A stretch of DNA of 64,000 nt from the NCBI RefSeq assembly GCF_019795155.1, contig NZ_JAILYN010000003.1, positions 112,888-176,887 on the forward strand, read 5' to 3'. Position 1 is the stretch's first letter. Each line of letters opens with the position of its first letter. Below, in pieces: positions 27,339 through 36,278 of this stretch. Both the position numbers and the translations under genes were made by a program. Below the pieces are notes generated by a model that did not search any database, was not told where the DNA came from, and saw only the letters and a program-made list of their open reading frames with translations. This DNA comes from Marinobacterium arenosum. GTDB lineage: Bacteria > Pseudomonadota > Gammaproteobacteria > Pseudomonadales > Balneatricaceae.

Positions 27339-28124
27339 TTAACCGGCCAGCACGAAGCGCAGGCCGATCGCTAGCAGCACAGAACCCATGATCGGTTGCA
27401 TCACCCGCGGCGACAGCCGGGTGCCCAGGTGACTGCCGACAAATACCCCCGGCAGCGAGCCGGCCAGCAGGTAGGCCAACAGCTCCAGGTTGACGTTGCC
27501 CATCTGCAGGTGGCCGGTGCCGGCAATGCCGGTCAGTACCACTGCGTGCACCAGGTCGGTACCGACAATCGCGGGCATGGTCAGTCGCGGATAGAGCACG
27601 ATCAACAGTGCGGTTCCCAGGGCGCCGGCACCCACCGACGACAGGGTTACCAGACCACCAAGCAGAATGCCGGTGGCGATGGTGATATAGGGGCGCCAGC
27701 GGCGGCCATGGTTGGCCAGCGGATGGTGCTGCCAGGCCATGGCCCGCTCGCGAATCTGGCTACGGAAGAACACTGCGACCGACGTCAGCACCAGTGAGAC
27801 GCCCAAGGTCAGGTTCATCAGGTGCTCGATCTGCTCCAGGCCGCCCAGACCTCTCAGGTAGTGCAGGGTCAGCAGGCTGCCCGGGATGCTGCCGGTCAGC
27901 AGCAGCAGCACGATCTTCCACTCCACCATCTTCTTGCGGGCATAGGAGATCATGCCGCCACATTTGGTCACCGAGGCATACAGCAGGTCGGTGCTGACCG
28001 CCATCACCGGCGGGATACCGAAGCCTACGATCAGGATCGGGGTCATCAGCGCGCCGCCACCGATACCGGTCAGGCCGACGATGAATCCCACCACCAATCC
28101 CGCGAAGCTGTATGCAATTTCCAT
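27339..28124 (-). CDS. TauE/SafE family sulfite exporter-like membrane protein
   Basis: A 261-residue inner-membrane protein with about eight hydrophobic segments, starting MEIAYSFAGLVVGFIVGLTG and containing the TauE/SafE repeats GIGGGALMTPILI and VGAGALGTALLIVLYP. The ATG at 28124 has AGGAA upstream and was preferred to a longer frame to 28202. Members move sulfite, sulfonates or other organosulfur anions. Its position between sulfite reductase and cysD suggests sulfate/sulfite transport or overflow export. Confidence 0.88.
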   Translation of the reverse strand: MEIAYSFAGLVVGFIVGLTGIGGGALMTPILIVGFGIPPVMAVSTDLLYASVTKCGGMISYARKKMVEWKIVLLLLTGSIPGSLLTLHYLRGLGGLEQIEHLMNLTLGVSLVLTSVAVFFRSQIRERAMAWQHHPLANHGRRWRPYITIATGILLGGLVTLSSVGAGALGTALLIVLYPRLTMPAIVGTDLVHAVVLTGIAGTGHLQMGNVNLELLAYLLAGSLPGVFVGSHLGTRLSPRVMQPIMGSVLLAIGLRFVLAG

Positions 28125-28502
28125 AAAGGGTTCCTGTGCGCGCGCTACCCTGCCGTTTGCGCCGGTCTTGCCGAAGGTCAGGACGCAGGGTTCGCCAATC
28201 ATTGATGGCGCAATGATAGAGAGAGATTAATATAACCTAAAATAATAATTTGAAATTTTGTTATCTTGTTTGGGAATAAGAGGGTGTTTTTAGATAGAGG
28301 TGCCTTGAGCGGCGTGGCTGCGGCCAGGGCGTCAAGTGCCGAGCGAAGGTTTGATACAACTATTTGTTATTGATAAATTTCTATTTATTCTTTTTGGTTT
28401 TAAAGGCGCTCTGCCATAATGCGCCGCATCATCGCCGAATCTGCGTTCCGCGCGCAGCTGCCCGGCGAACCCGATTAACCACAGCGGAAAGAAGAGTCTG
28501 AC
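28125..28502. other. Divergent promoter region of tauE-like gene and cysD
   Basis: A 378-base gene-free gap between divergent sulfur genes. Two A+T-rich blocks (about 28225-28265 and 28365-28400) stand out from GC-rich surroundings. A weak promoter may lie at TTTTTG (28391-28396) and CATAAT (28415-28420), 18 bases apart, pointing to cysD. CysB control is likely by analogy, but the site is too degenerate to call. Confidence 0.4.
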
Positions 28503-29420
28503 ATGAGTTTGTTGCCGGAACATCGCCTGACCCATCTGCGGCAGCTGGAAGCCGAGAGTATCCATATCATTCGCGAGGTTGCAGCCTCCTTCGAGAATCC
28601 GGTGATGCTGTACTCCATCGGTAAGGATTCTTCGGTGATGCTGCATCTGGCGCGCAAGGCCTTTCACCCGGGCAAGCCGCCGTTCCCGCTGATGCACGTC
28701 GACACCACCTGGAAGTTCCGCGAGATGATCGAGTTTCGCGACACCATGGCGGAAGAGGCGGGCATGGACCTGATCGTGCATATCAACCAGGAAGGGGTCG
28801 ATATGGATATCAGCCCGTTCACCCATGGTTCCAAGAAGCACACCGATATCATGAAGACCCAGAGCCTGAAGCAGGCGCTGGACAAGTACAAGTTCGATGC
28901 CGCTTTCGGTGGTGCGCGCCGTGACGAAGAGAAGTCCCGCGCCAAGGAACGGGTGTTCTCGTTCCGCGACCAGAACCACCGTTGGGACCCGAAGAACCAG
29001 CGCCCGGAACTGTGGAACATCTTCAACACCCGGATCGACAAGGGCGAGAGTATCCGCGTGTTCCCGCTGTCCAACTGGACCGAGCTGGATATCTGGCAGT
29101 ACATCTACCTGGAGTCGATCCCGATCGTACCGCTGTACTTCTCCGCCAAGCGCCCGGTGGTCGAGCGCGACGGTATGCAGATCATGGTCGACGACGACCG
29201 GATGCCGCTGCAAGAGGGTGAAGTACCGGAGATGAAGAGCGTCCGCTTCCGTACCCTGGGCTGCTATCCGCTGACCGGCGCGGTGGAATCCGAGGCCGCC
29301 ACGCTGCCGGAGATCATCCAGGAGATGCTGCTGACCACCACCTCCGAACGCCAGGGCCGCGCCATCGACCACGACAGCGCCGGCTCGATGGAGCAGAAGA
29401 AGATGGAAGGTTATTTCTAG
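28503..29420 (+). CDS. cysD: Sulfate adenylyltransferase subunit 2 CysD
   Basis: Catalytic small subunit (305 residues) of ATP sulfurylase, making APS from sulfate and ATP with CysN. The PP-loop is [20 protein letters not shown] (about 36-55). Further family segments are [32 protein letters not shown] and [16 protein letters not shown]. The length matches E. coli CysD (302). GAAAGAAGAG lies upstream of the ATG. CysD and cysN are normally adjacent; here a 117-residue gene and repeats separate them. Confidence 0.95.
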   Translation: MSLLPEHRLTHLRQLEAESIHIIREVAASFENPVMLYSIGKDSSVMLHLARKAFHPGKPPFPLMHVDTTWKFREMIEFRDTMAEEAGMDLIVHINQEGVDMDISPFTHGSKKHTDIMKTQSLKQALDKYKFDAAFGGARRDEEKSRAKERVFSFRDQNHRWDPKNQRPELWNIFNTRIDKGESIRVFPLSNWTELDIWQYIYLESIPIVPLYFSAKRPVVERDGMQIMVDDDRMPLQEGEVPEMKSVRFRTLGCYPLTGAVESEAATLPEIIQEMLLTTTSERQGRAIDHDSAGSMEQKKMEGYF

Positions 29421-29438
29421 TTTCCAGTGATGAGCATA

Positions 29439-29454
29439 CAGTTGACAGTGACAG
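29439..29454. repeat. GTTGACAGTGACAG phrase after cysD
   Basis: CAGTTGACAGTGACAG with a near-inverse GTCACCGTCAAC at 29471-29482 forms an imperfect hairpin just after cysD. It is related to the GTTAACAG arrays elsewhere and borders the inserted four-helix-bundle gene on the left. Confidence 0.5.
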
Positions 29455-29505
29455 GGCGGCCAAGCTGCCAGTCACCGTCAACCTCACTGGATACAGGATG
29501 CAAGG

Positions 29506-29859
29506 ATGCAATTTGAAAATCTGGACGTATGGAAACGTAGCGCGCGGCAGTGTGCTGAAGTGTACAAATTTTTCTCAAATCAGGGTCATCGTGTTTTTAA
29601 AGACCAGATTTGCCGGTCTGCGCTGTCGATTCCTTGCAATATCGCAGAAGGAGTCGAGCGTGACAGCGCAAAGGAGAAAGTTCGCTTTCTCAATATTGCT
29701 AAGGGATCGGCGGCGGAATTCATTACCCAGAGCTACATCGGCATCGAGGCCGGGATATTGGACCGGAGTACCGGTCTGGGCTGGGTGAGAGAGGGACGCG
29801 AGATCGCGGCGATGATCGCCGGTTTGACAAATAGAATTAGAGCGGCGGAATCCTGTTAA
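29506..29859 (+). CDS. Four-helix-bundle (23S rRNA IVS-type) protein
   Basis: A 117-residue protein of the S23/IVS family, first found in intervening sequences of 23S rRNA genes. The pattern FENLDVWKRSARQCAEVYKF at the N-terminus, CRSALSIPCNIAEGVER near 35-51, and FLNIAKGSAAEFITQSYIG near 62-80 is typical. The fold is a four-helix bundle; function is unknown. ATGCAATTTG start has GGATGCAAGG upstream. It sits between cysD and cysN and is flanked on both sides by GTTAAC/GTTGAC repeat phrases, so it looks inserted. Confidence 0.9.
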   Translation: MQFENLDVWKRSARQCAEVYKFFSNQGHRVFKDQICRSALSIPCNIAEGVERDSAKEKVRFLNIAKGSAAEFITQSYIGIEAGILDRSTGLGWVREGREIAAMIAGLTNRIRAAESC

Positions 29860-29884
29860 CTGGATACTGGCGACTGTTAACTAG
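29853..29884. repeat. CTGTTAACT direct pair before cysN
   Basis: CTGTTAACT and ACTGTTAACTAG flank a short GGATACTGGCG spacer. The first copy overlaps the stop codon of the IVS-type gene. It mirrors the phrase on the left side of that gene and the arrays at 6.6 and 50.6 kb. Confidence 0.55.
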
Positions 29885-29896
29885 AGAGCTTTCACA

Positions 29897-31615
29897 ATGA
29901 GTCACCAGAGCGACCTGATCGCAACCGATATCGAAGCCTACCTGAAGCAGCACGAGAACAAGGAGCTGCTGCGTTTTCTGACCTGTGGCAGTGTGGATGA
30001 CGGTAAGTCGACCCTGATCGGCCGACTGCTGCATGACTCCAAGATGATCTACGAGGATCAGCTGGCCGCGCTGCAGAGCGACAGCTCGCGGGTTGGCAAT
30101 GCCGGCGAGGAGCTGGACCTGGCACTGTTGGTCGACGGCCTGCAGGCGGAGCGTGAGCAGGGCATCACCATCGACGTGGCCTACCGCTACTTCTCCACTG
30201 CCAAGCGCAAGTTCATCATCGCCGACACCCCGGGACATGAGCAGTACACCCGCAACATGGCCACCGGCGCGTCCACCTGCGACCTGGCGATCATCCTGAT
30301 CGACGCCCGCCACGGCGTGCAGACCCAGACCAAGCGGCACAGCTTCATCGTCTCGCTGCTGGGCATCAAGCACACCATCGTGGCGGTCAACAAGATGGAC
30401 CTGGTCGGCTTCTCCGAGCAGCGCTTCGAGGAGATCAAGGCCGACTACCTGGCGTTTGCCGAGTCGCTGAACCTGCCGGACATCAAGTTCGTGCCGCTGT
30501 CGGCGCTGAAGGGCGACAACGTGGTCAACCGTTCCGAGCAGTCCCCCTGGTACCAGGGCGAGCCGCTGATGAGCATCCTGGAAAACGTCGAGATCGCCAA
30601 CGACAAGAACTTCGACGAGCTGCGTTTCCCGGTGCAGTACGTCAACCGTCCGAACCTGGATTTCCGCGGTTACTGCGGCACGCTGTCTTCCGGCGTGGTG
30701 CGTCCGGGTGATGCCGTTACCGTGCTGCCGTCCGGCAAATCCAGCAAGGTGAAATCGATCGTCACTTTCGAAGGTGAGATCGACGAGGCGTTTCCGCCGA
30801 TGTCGGTGACCCTGACGCTGGAGGACGAGATCGATATCTCCCGTGGCGACCTGCTGGTGCACAGCGACAAGGTGCCGCCGGTGACCGACCGCTTCGACGC
30901 CACCCTGGTATGGATGGCGGAAACCCCGCTGGTACCGGGCAAGACCTATGATGTTAAGTTGGCGACTCAGGGCGTGGCCGGCAAGGTCAGCGCGATCCAC
31001 CACCAGATCGACGTCAACACCCTGGCCCAGTCGCCGGCCGATTCGCTGCAGCTGAACAGCATCGCCCGTTGCGAGATCAGCGTCGAACGTCCGGTGGTGG
31101 CCGACCCGTATCGCCGTCACGCGGGCACCGGTTCGTTCATCATCGTCGACCGTCTGACCAACGCCACGGTGGCGGCGGGCATGATCTGCGACGGCCAGCT
31201 GTCGCAGCGTCGCGATGACGACCTGTTTACTGCAGAGCCGCAGGTGGCCAGTGCCGAGAAAGCGGCGCTGTTCGGCCAGCAGGCGGCCACCGTGCTGCTG
31301 CAGGGCGGCGACGCCGAACGTCGCGCCGGTCTGCTGTACGGTGCTGAACGCCGACTGGTGGACAACGGCAACGCAGTGGCGGTGCTTAACGAAGCATCGT
31401 TGGGTGAACTGGCCAGCCAGGCGGCAGCGGTTGCCGCACTGCTGAACAGCCAGGGGCTGCTGGTGCTGACCGACAGTGAAGCCTCTTCTGAGTTGGCGCG
31501 ACTGACGCTGTCACTGGATGGTGGCGCCGGCGAGGGTCGTATCGACCCGCAGGCTGCGCCGGGCCAGCAGATCGATCAGTTGGTCGAGCTGCTGCAGGCG
31601 CGCGGATTGGTTTAG
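29897..31615 (+). CDS. cysN: Sulfate adenylyltransferase subunit 1 CysN with degenerate C-terminal APS-kinase-like tail
   Basis: GTPase subunit of ATP sulfurylase (572 residues). The GTP site is intact: GSVDDGKST (about 31-39), [12 protein letters not shown] (about 109-120), NKMD (about 164). Residues to about 437 match E. coli CysN (475 total). The last 135 residues align by pattern with the CysC domain of CysNC fusions, but where a GLSGAGKST P-loop belongs the sequence reads [20 protein letters not shown], with no lysine-containing loop. The later LDGD motif reads AVLNEAS. So the kinase part appears dead, or has become structural. GAGAGC precedes the ATG. Confidence 0.93.
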   Translation: MSHQSDLIATDIEAYLKQHENKELLRFLTCGSVDDGKSTLIGRLLHDSKMIYEDQLAALQSDSSRVGNAGEELDLALLVDGLQAEREQGITIDVAYRYFSTAKRKFIIADTPGHEQYTRNMATGASTCDLAIILIDARHGVQTQTKRHSFIVSLLGIKHTIVAVNKMDLVGFSEQRFEEIKADYLAFAESLNLPDIKFVPLSALKGDNVVNRSEQSPWYQGEPLMSILENVEIANDKNFDELRFPVQYVNRPNLDFRGYCGTLSSGVVRPGDAVTVLPSGKSSKVKSIVTFEGEIDEAFPPMSVTLTLEDEIDISRGDLLVHSDKVPPVTDRFDATLVWMAETPLVPGKTYDVKLATQGVAGKVSAIHHQIDVNTLAQSPADSLQLNSIARCEISVERPVVADPYRRHAGTGSFIIVDRLTNATVAAGMICDGQLSQRRDDDLFTAEPQVASAEKAALFGQQAATVLLQGGDAERRAGLLYGAERRLVDNGNAVAVLNEASLGELASQAAAVAALLNSQGLLVLTDSEASSELARLTLSLDGGAGEGRIDPQAAPGQQIDQLVELLQARGLV

Positions 31616-31648
31616 CCGGCCGCCGGTGCCGGCTGACTGGCCCCGACA

Positions 31649-31680
31649 CCACCCCTTGCCCCGGCAGGGGGTGGTTGTTA
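31649..31680 (+). terminator. Terminator after cysN
   Basis: CCACCCCTTGCC, loop CC, GGCAGGGGGTGG, then TTGTTATT. A 12-bp stem with one wobble, 33 bases after the cysN stop. Confidence 0.75.
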
Positions 31681-31822
31681 TTGAGCCGGACCCGTCAGGG
31701 TGCTGTACCGGGCGGTGTTGAATCCGGTAAAATTTAGCCATCTATTTACTTTAGAGTGTTCTAATTTACTGGCTGGCGGTTTTTGCGGCAGGGTAAGTGT
31801 TCCACGGAATAGCGACAAACCT

Positions 31823-32404
31823 ATGACTGAATTTCTGCTCATCCTGATCAGTACCGTACTGGTGAACAACTTCGTACTGGTCCAGTTTCTTGGCCTCTGC
31901 CCGTTCATGGGGGTGTCCAACAAGCTGGAGTCGGCGATGGGGATGTCGCTGGCCACCACCTTCGTACTGACGCTGTCATCGGTGTGTAGTTACCTGGTGT
32001 ACACCTATATTCTCGCGCCGCTGGAGCTGACCTTCCTGCGCACCATCTCGTTCATCCTGGTGATCGCGGTGGTGGTGCAGTTCACCGAGATGGTGGTCCA
32101 TAAGACCAGCCCGCTGCTTTACAAGGTGCTGGGTATCTTCCTGCCGCTGATCACCACCAACTGCGCGGTACTGGGGGTGGCGCTGCTGAACATCAACAAG
32201 CAGAACAACTTCATGGAGTCGATCGTCTACGGCTTTGGTGCCGCGGTCGGCTTCTCGATGGCACTGGTGCTGTTCTCGGCGATCCGCGAGCGGGTCGCGG
32301 TGGCCGACGTACCGAAGCCATTCCGTGGCTCGGCGATCGGCATGGTCACCGCCGGCCTGATGTCTTTGGCTTTCATGGGCTTTACCGGCCTGGTGCAGTT
32401 CTGA
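31823..32404 (+). CDS. rsxA: Electron transport complex subunit RsxA/RnfA
   Basis: Inner-membrane subunit (193 residues) of the Rsx/Rnf complex, with six hydrophobic helices. It opens [20 protein letters not shown] and contains [20 protein letters not shown] and [18 protein letters not shown], the mirrored cysteine-bearing segments shared with RsxE that hold the in-membrane iron-sulfur site. The ATG at 31823 fits the family N-terminus; the frame is open to 31700. It is the first gene of a complete rsxABCDGE operon. Confidence 0.95.
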   Translation: MTEFLLILISTVLVNNFVLVQFLGLCPFMGVSNKLESAMGMSLATTFVLTLSSVCSYLVYTYILAPLELTFLRTISFILVIAVVVQFTEMVVHKTSPLLYKVLGIFLPLITTNCAVLGVALLNINKQNNFMESIVYGFGAAVGFSMALVLFSAIRERVAVADVPKPFRGSAIGMVTAGLMSLAFMGFTGLVQF

Positions 32405-32417
32405 ACAGGGAGTTCCT

Positions 32418-33017
32418 ATGAGTGCCGTACTCCTCGCCGTTGTCGTATTGCTGGTACTGGGCGCCGTGTTCGGCCTGGTGCTGGGTTACGCCTCGGTCCG
32501 TTTCAAGGTAGAGGGCAACCCGCTGGTCGACCAGATCGACGCGCTGCTGCCGCAGACCCAGTGTGGTCAGTGCGGCTACCCGGGCTGCCGTCCCTACGCC
32601 GAGGCGATCGCCAACGGCGATGTGATCAACAAGTGTCCGCCGGGCGGTCAGAGCACCATCGACGCGCTGGCCGATCTGCTGGACGTCGAGCCGATGACGC
32701 TGGATGCCGAGCATGGCGAAGAAAGCGTCAAGAAGGTCGCCTATATCCGTGAGGATGAGTGCATCGGTTGCACCAAGTGTATCCAGGCCTGCCCGGTGGA
32801 TGCGATCCTCGGTGCCGCCAAGCAGATGCATACCGTGATCGCCTCCGAATGCACCGGCTGCGACCTCTGCGTCGAACCCTGCCCGGTGGACTGTATAGAT
32901 ATGTTGCCGATAGAAACCACCCTGACGTCCTGGAAGTGGGAGATGCCCACCCCCGGCGTGCAGCTGATCGCCACCGACCGTGGCCGTGGTCCGGTGTTTC
33001 AGGGAGCTGATAGCTGA
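32418..33017 (+). CDS. rsxB: Electron transport complex iron-sulfur subunit RsxB/RnfB
   Basis: A 199-residue ferredoxin-like subunit. An N-terminal membrane anchor (residues 5-27) precedes a 4Fe-4S domain with [12 protein letters not shown] and a downstream CPPGG. Two ferredoxin clusters follow in [14 protein letters not shown] and [17 protein letters not shown]. The stop overlaps the rsxC start (TGATG). It transfers electrons between RsxC and the membrane subunits. Confidence 0.95.
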   Translation: MSAVLLAVVVLLVLGAVFGLVLGYASVRFKVEGNPLVDQIDALLPQTQCGQCGYPGCRPYAEAIANGDVINKCPPGGQSTIDALADLLDVEPMTLDAEHGEESVKKVAYIREDECIGCTKCIQACPVDAILGAAKQMHTVIASECTGCDLCVEPCPVDCIDMLPIETTLTSWKWEMPTPGVQLIATDRGRGPVFQGADS

Positions 33018-36000
33018 TGGGGAAGGTGTTTGCGTTTCATGGTGGTATTCATCCGCCGGAAAACAAAAAACAGTCGACAGTGTTGCCGATCCAGCCGGGC
33101 CCGCAGCCGAAGCGGGTACGGTTGTCGCTGCAACAGCATATAGGTGCGCCGGCCGAGCCGATGGTCCAGGTCGGCGACCGGGTGCTGAAAGGGCAGCAGA
33201 TCGCCGCCCCGGTTGGTCGGATCAGTGCCGCGGTGCACGCCTCGGTGTCCGGCACCGTGACCGCGATCGGAGCGATGCCGGTCGCGCACAGCTCAGGCCT
33301 GGATGCACTCTGTATCGAGATCGAAAGCGACGGCCGCGAGCAGTGGGTCGAACGGCAGGGGCTGACGGATTACCGCAGTCTGAAGCGGGTCGATCTGATC
33401 GACTATATCCGTAATATGGGCATCGCCGGCATGGGCGGTGCCGGCTTCCCGACCGACGTCAAGCTGCATCTCAGCGAAGACCATATCGTCAACACGCTGA
33501 TCATCAACGCCGCCGAGTGCGAGCCCTATATCACCGCCGACGATATGCTGATGCGCGAGCGCGCCGAAGAGGTGATCGGCGGCATCGAGGTGATCGCCCA
33601 CCTGCTCAAGCCGAGCCATATCCTGATCGGTGTCGAGGACAACAAGCCGCAGGCGATCCGGGCGTTGCAACAGGCGCGTCGCGGCAATCCGCTCAATATC
33701 GATGTGGCGGTGGTGCCGACCAAGTACCCGTCCGGCGGCGAGAAGCAGCTGATAAAGCTGTTGACCGATGTCGAGGTGCCCAGCGGTCATATCCCGGCCG
33801 ATGTGGGTATCGTCTGCCAGAACGTCGGCACCACGGTGGCGATTCATCGTGCGGTGCGACATGGCGAGCCGCTGATCTCCCGTATCGTCACCCTGACCGG
33901 CGAGGCATTGGCCCAGCCGCAGAACCTGGAGGTGGCGATCGGCACCCCCTTTGCCGACCTGCTCGACGCGGCGAGCCTGAAAGAGGGCCTGCTCAGCCGG
34001 CTAGTGGTGGGCGGCCCGATGATGGGCTTTACCGTCGATGACGACGAACTGCCGATCACTAAAACGACCAACTGCCTGATCGCCGCCACCGGTGATGAGA
34101 TGCCGGCGGCCAACCCGGCCCAGCCCTGTATCCGCTGTGGCCAGTGCGAACAGGTCTGCCCGGCGGAACTGCTGCCGCAACAGCTGCACTGGTTCGCCAA
34201 GGGACGCGAGTTCGATAAGGCGCGCCAGCACAACCTGTTCGACTGCATCGAGTGTGGTGCCTGTTCCTATGTCTGCCCGTCGGAGATTCCGTTGGTGCAG
34301 TACTACCGCTTCGCCAAGTCGGAGATCCGCCAGGAAGAGGCCGAACAGCGCAAGGCCGAGCACGCCAAGCAGCGCTTCGAAGCCCGTCAGGCGCGGCTGG
34401 AGGCTGAAAAAGCCGAGAAAGAGGCGCGTCGCAAGCAGCGTGCCGAAGAGGCGGCCCGTGCCCAGGCGGTCAGAAAGGACAAGTCGGCCGCTGCGACCGC
34501 AGCCGCGCCGGCAGAGACCGATACCAAGGCATTGAAAACCGCGGCGGCGGTTGCCCGCACCAAGCTTAAGAAGGCACAGAAGGCCTACGAGACCGGCAAG
34601 GAGAGCGGTGCAGAGAACCTGGCCGAACTGGAAGCGGCGTTGAAAGCGGCCGAGCAGAAGGCCAACGAAGCTCAGCAAGCGCTGGAACAGGCCGAGCAGG
34701 GCACAGCGGCGTCAGCTGGTTCGGGCGCTGCCGCGCCGGACCTGAAACAGCTGAAGACCAACGCTGCGGTGGCCCGCACCAAGCTGAAGCAGGCCGAGAA
34801 GGCGCTGAAGAACGCCGAGGACAAGGGACTCGACGGTATCGACAAGTTGCGCGAGACCGTGAATGCGCTGCAGGCCAAGGCCGATGCCGCCCAACAGGCC
34901 TACGACCAGGCCCAGGCGGCACCGGCCCCGACGGCGGCACCGGTCGATATCAAGCAGCTGAAGACCAACGCCGCGGTGGCTCGCACCAAGCTGAAGCAGG
35001 CTGAAAAAGCGCTGGCGAAGGCCCAGCAGAGCGGCGAGGGCGATCTCGAGGATTTGCAGGCCAAGCTCTCCGAGCTACAGGCCAAGGCAGATAGTGCCCA
35101 ACAGGCCTACGAGCAGGCCGAGTCGGGCGCTGGTCAAGCGGGTCAGGCGGTAGCACAGCCGGCGGTCTCCCAGGCTCAGCTCGATGAGCTGAAGGCCGAT
35201 ATGGAGGCGATGCAGGGCAAAGTCGCCAAGGCGCAGCAGGCATTGGACGATGCGCTCGCCAAGGGCAGCCCGGCGGCGGACAAGATGAAGGCCGGCGTCG
35301 ACAAATTGCAGGCCAAGCTGGATGACGCCAGCAAAGCCTACCAGGATGCCCAGGCCCAGGCATCGCAGGTCGTTGCACAGCCGGCGGTCTCCCAGGCCCA
35401 GCTCGACGAGCTGAAGGCCGATATGGAGGCGATGCAGGGCAAAGTCGCCAAGGCGCAGCAGGCGCTGGACGATGCGCTCGCCAAAGGCAGCCCGGCGGCG
35501 GACAAGATGAAGGCCGGCGTCGACAAATTGCAGGCCAAGCTGGCTGACGCCAGCAAAGCCTACCAGGATGCCCAGGCACAGGTATCGCAGGCCGTTGCAC
35601 AGCCGGCGGTCTCCCAGGCCCAGCTCGACGAGCTGAAGGCCGATATGGAGGCGATGCAGGGCAAAGTCGCCAAGGCGCAGCAGGCATTGGACGATGCGGT
35701 TGCCAACGGCAGCCCGGCGGCGGACAAGATGAAAGCCGGCGTCGACAAGCTGCAGGCCAAACTGGCTGACGCGCGGGCGGCCTACCAGGCGGCAGGCGGT
35801 ACTTTACTTGAGGAACCGTCGGAACCAGAGCAGCCGCAAGCGCCGGAGCTGGACCTGAAAGCGCTGAAACAGCAGGTGTCGATCATGCGTACGAAACTGG
35901 GCAAGGCCCAGAAAGCGCTAGACGAAGCGGAGCCGCAGGGCACCGATCTATCCGCTCTGCAGGCCGAGGTCGACCAGCTGCAGCAGCGTCACGACGAAGC

Positions 36001-36247
36001 CAAGCAGCAGTTCGAGGCGGTCGAAGCCGGCCAGATTCAGGCTGCCGCCGCGCAGGGGGTCGACCTGAAGCAGCTCAAGATCGATGCGGCAATGGCCCGG
36101 GCGGCGGTTACCAAGGCCGAACGGGCGCTGGAAAAGGCGTTGCAGACCGCCGACGGCGAGTCGGCCGACGAGCAGTTGCAGCAAGAGCTGCAACAGGCGA
36201 AACAGAAGGCGGACGCGCTCAACGCAACCCTGAGCCGTTTCGAGTAA
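33017..36247 (+). CDS. rsxC: Electron transport complex subunit RsxC/RnfC with extended repeat tail
   Basis: NADH- and FMN-binding peripheral subunit, unusually long at 1076 residues (E. coli RsxC is about 740). Residues 1-435 are the conserved part: Rnf barrel (FHGGIHPPENK), the Complex1_51K-like domain (MGIAGMGGAGFPTDVKL), SLBB region, and two 4Fe-4S motifs, CIRCGQCEQVCP near 371 and CIECGACSYVCP near 410. The remaining 640 residues are Ala/Lys/Gln/Glu-rich helical repeats: three units around LKTNAAVARTKLKQAEKAL, three 74-residue units beginning AQPAVSQAQLDELKADM, and two more of the first type. Charge pattern suggests coiled coils. The role of such tails is unknown. Confidence 0.93.
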   Translation: MGKVFAFHGGIHPPENKKQSTVLPIQPGPQPKRVRLSLQQHIGAPAEPMVQVGDRVLKGQQIAAPVGRISAAVHASVSGTVTAIGAMPVAHSSGLDALCIEIESDGREQWVERQGLTDYRSLKRVDLIDYIRNMGIAGMGGAGFPTDVKLHLSEDHIVNTLIINAAECEPYITADDMLMRERAEEVIGGIEVIAHLLKPSHILIGVEDNKPQAIRALQQARRGNPLNIDVAVVPTKYPSGGEKQLIKLLTDVEVPSGHIPADVGIVCQNVGTTVAIHRAVRHGEPLISRIVTLTGEALAQPQNLEVAIGTPFADLLDAASLKEGLLSRLVVGGPMMGFTVDDDELPITKTTNCLIAATGDEMPAANPAQPCIRCGQCEQVCPAELLPQQLHWFAKGREFDKARQHNLFDCIECGACSYVCPSEIPLVQYYRFAKSEIRQEEAEQRKAEHAKQRFEARQARLEAEKAEKEARRKQRAEEAARAQAVRKDKSAAATAAAPAETDTKALKTAAAVARTKLKKAQKAYETGKESGAENLAELEAALKAAEQKANEAQQALEQAEQGTAASAGSGAAAPDLKQLKTNAAVARTKLKQAEKALKNAEDKGLDGIDKLRETVNALQAKADAAQQAYDQAQAAPAPTAAPVDIKQLKTNAAVARTKLKQAEKALAKAQQSGEGDLEDLQAKLSELQAKADSAQQAYEQAESGAGQAGQAVAQPAVSQAQLDELKADMEAMQGKVAKAQQALDDALAKGSPAADKMKAGVDKLQAKLDDASKAYQDAQAQASQVVAQPAVSQAQLDELKADMEAMQGKVAKAQQALDDALAKGSPAADKMKAGVDKLQAKLADASKAYQDAQAQVSQAVAQPAVSQAQLDELKADMEAMQGKVAKAQQALDDAVANGSPAADKMKAGVDKLQAKLADARAAYQAAGGTLLEEPSEPEQPQAPELDLKALKQQVSIMRTKLGKAQKALDEAEPQGTDLSALQAEVDQLQQRHDEAKQQFEAVEAGQIQAAAAQGVDLKQLKIDAAMARAAVTKAERALEKALQTADGESADEQLQQELQQAKQKADALNATLSRFE
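35153..35790 (+). repeat. Three 222-bp tandem DNA repeats inside rsxC
   Basis: Near-identical units begin at 35153, 35375 and 35597, a period of 222 bp (74 codons); the third is cut slightly short. Identity at DNA level is very high, including synonymous positions, pointing to recent duplication or gene conversion. Copy number could change by recombination without breaking the frame, and short-read assembly could miscount it. Confidence 0.92.
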
Positions 36248-36278
36248 CCGGTGCGACAGTTTAAGTGAATAATCCGAT

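Noticed and set aside
25559..27391. 610-codon open frame on the plus strand opposite the sulfite reductase gene
   Set aside because: Antisense shadow of a clearly identified gene; no ribosome site and no family pattern.
35153..35790. CRISPR or satellite DNA in rsxC
   Set aside because: The 222-bp units are in frame, lie within a continuous coding sequence and encode helical protein repeats.
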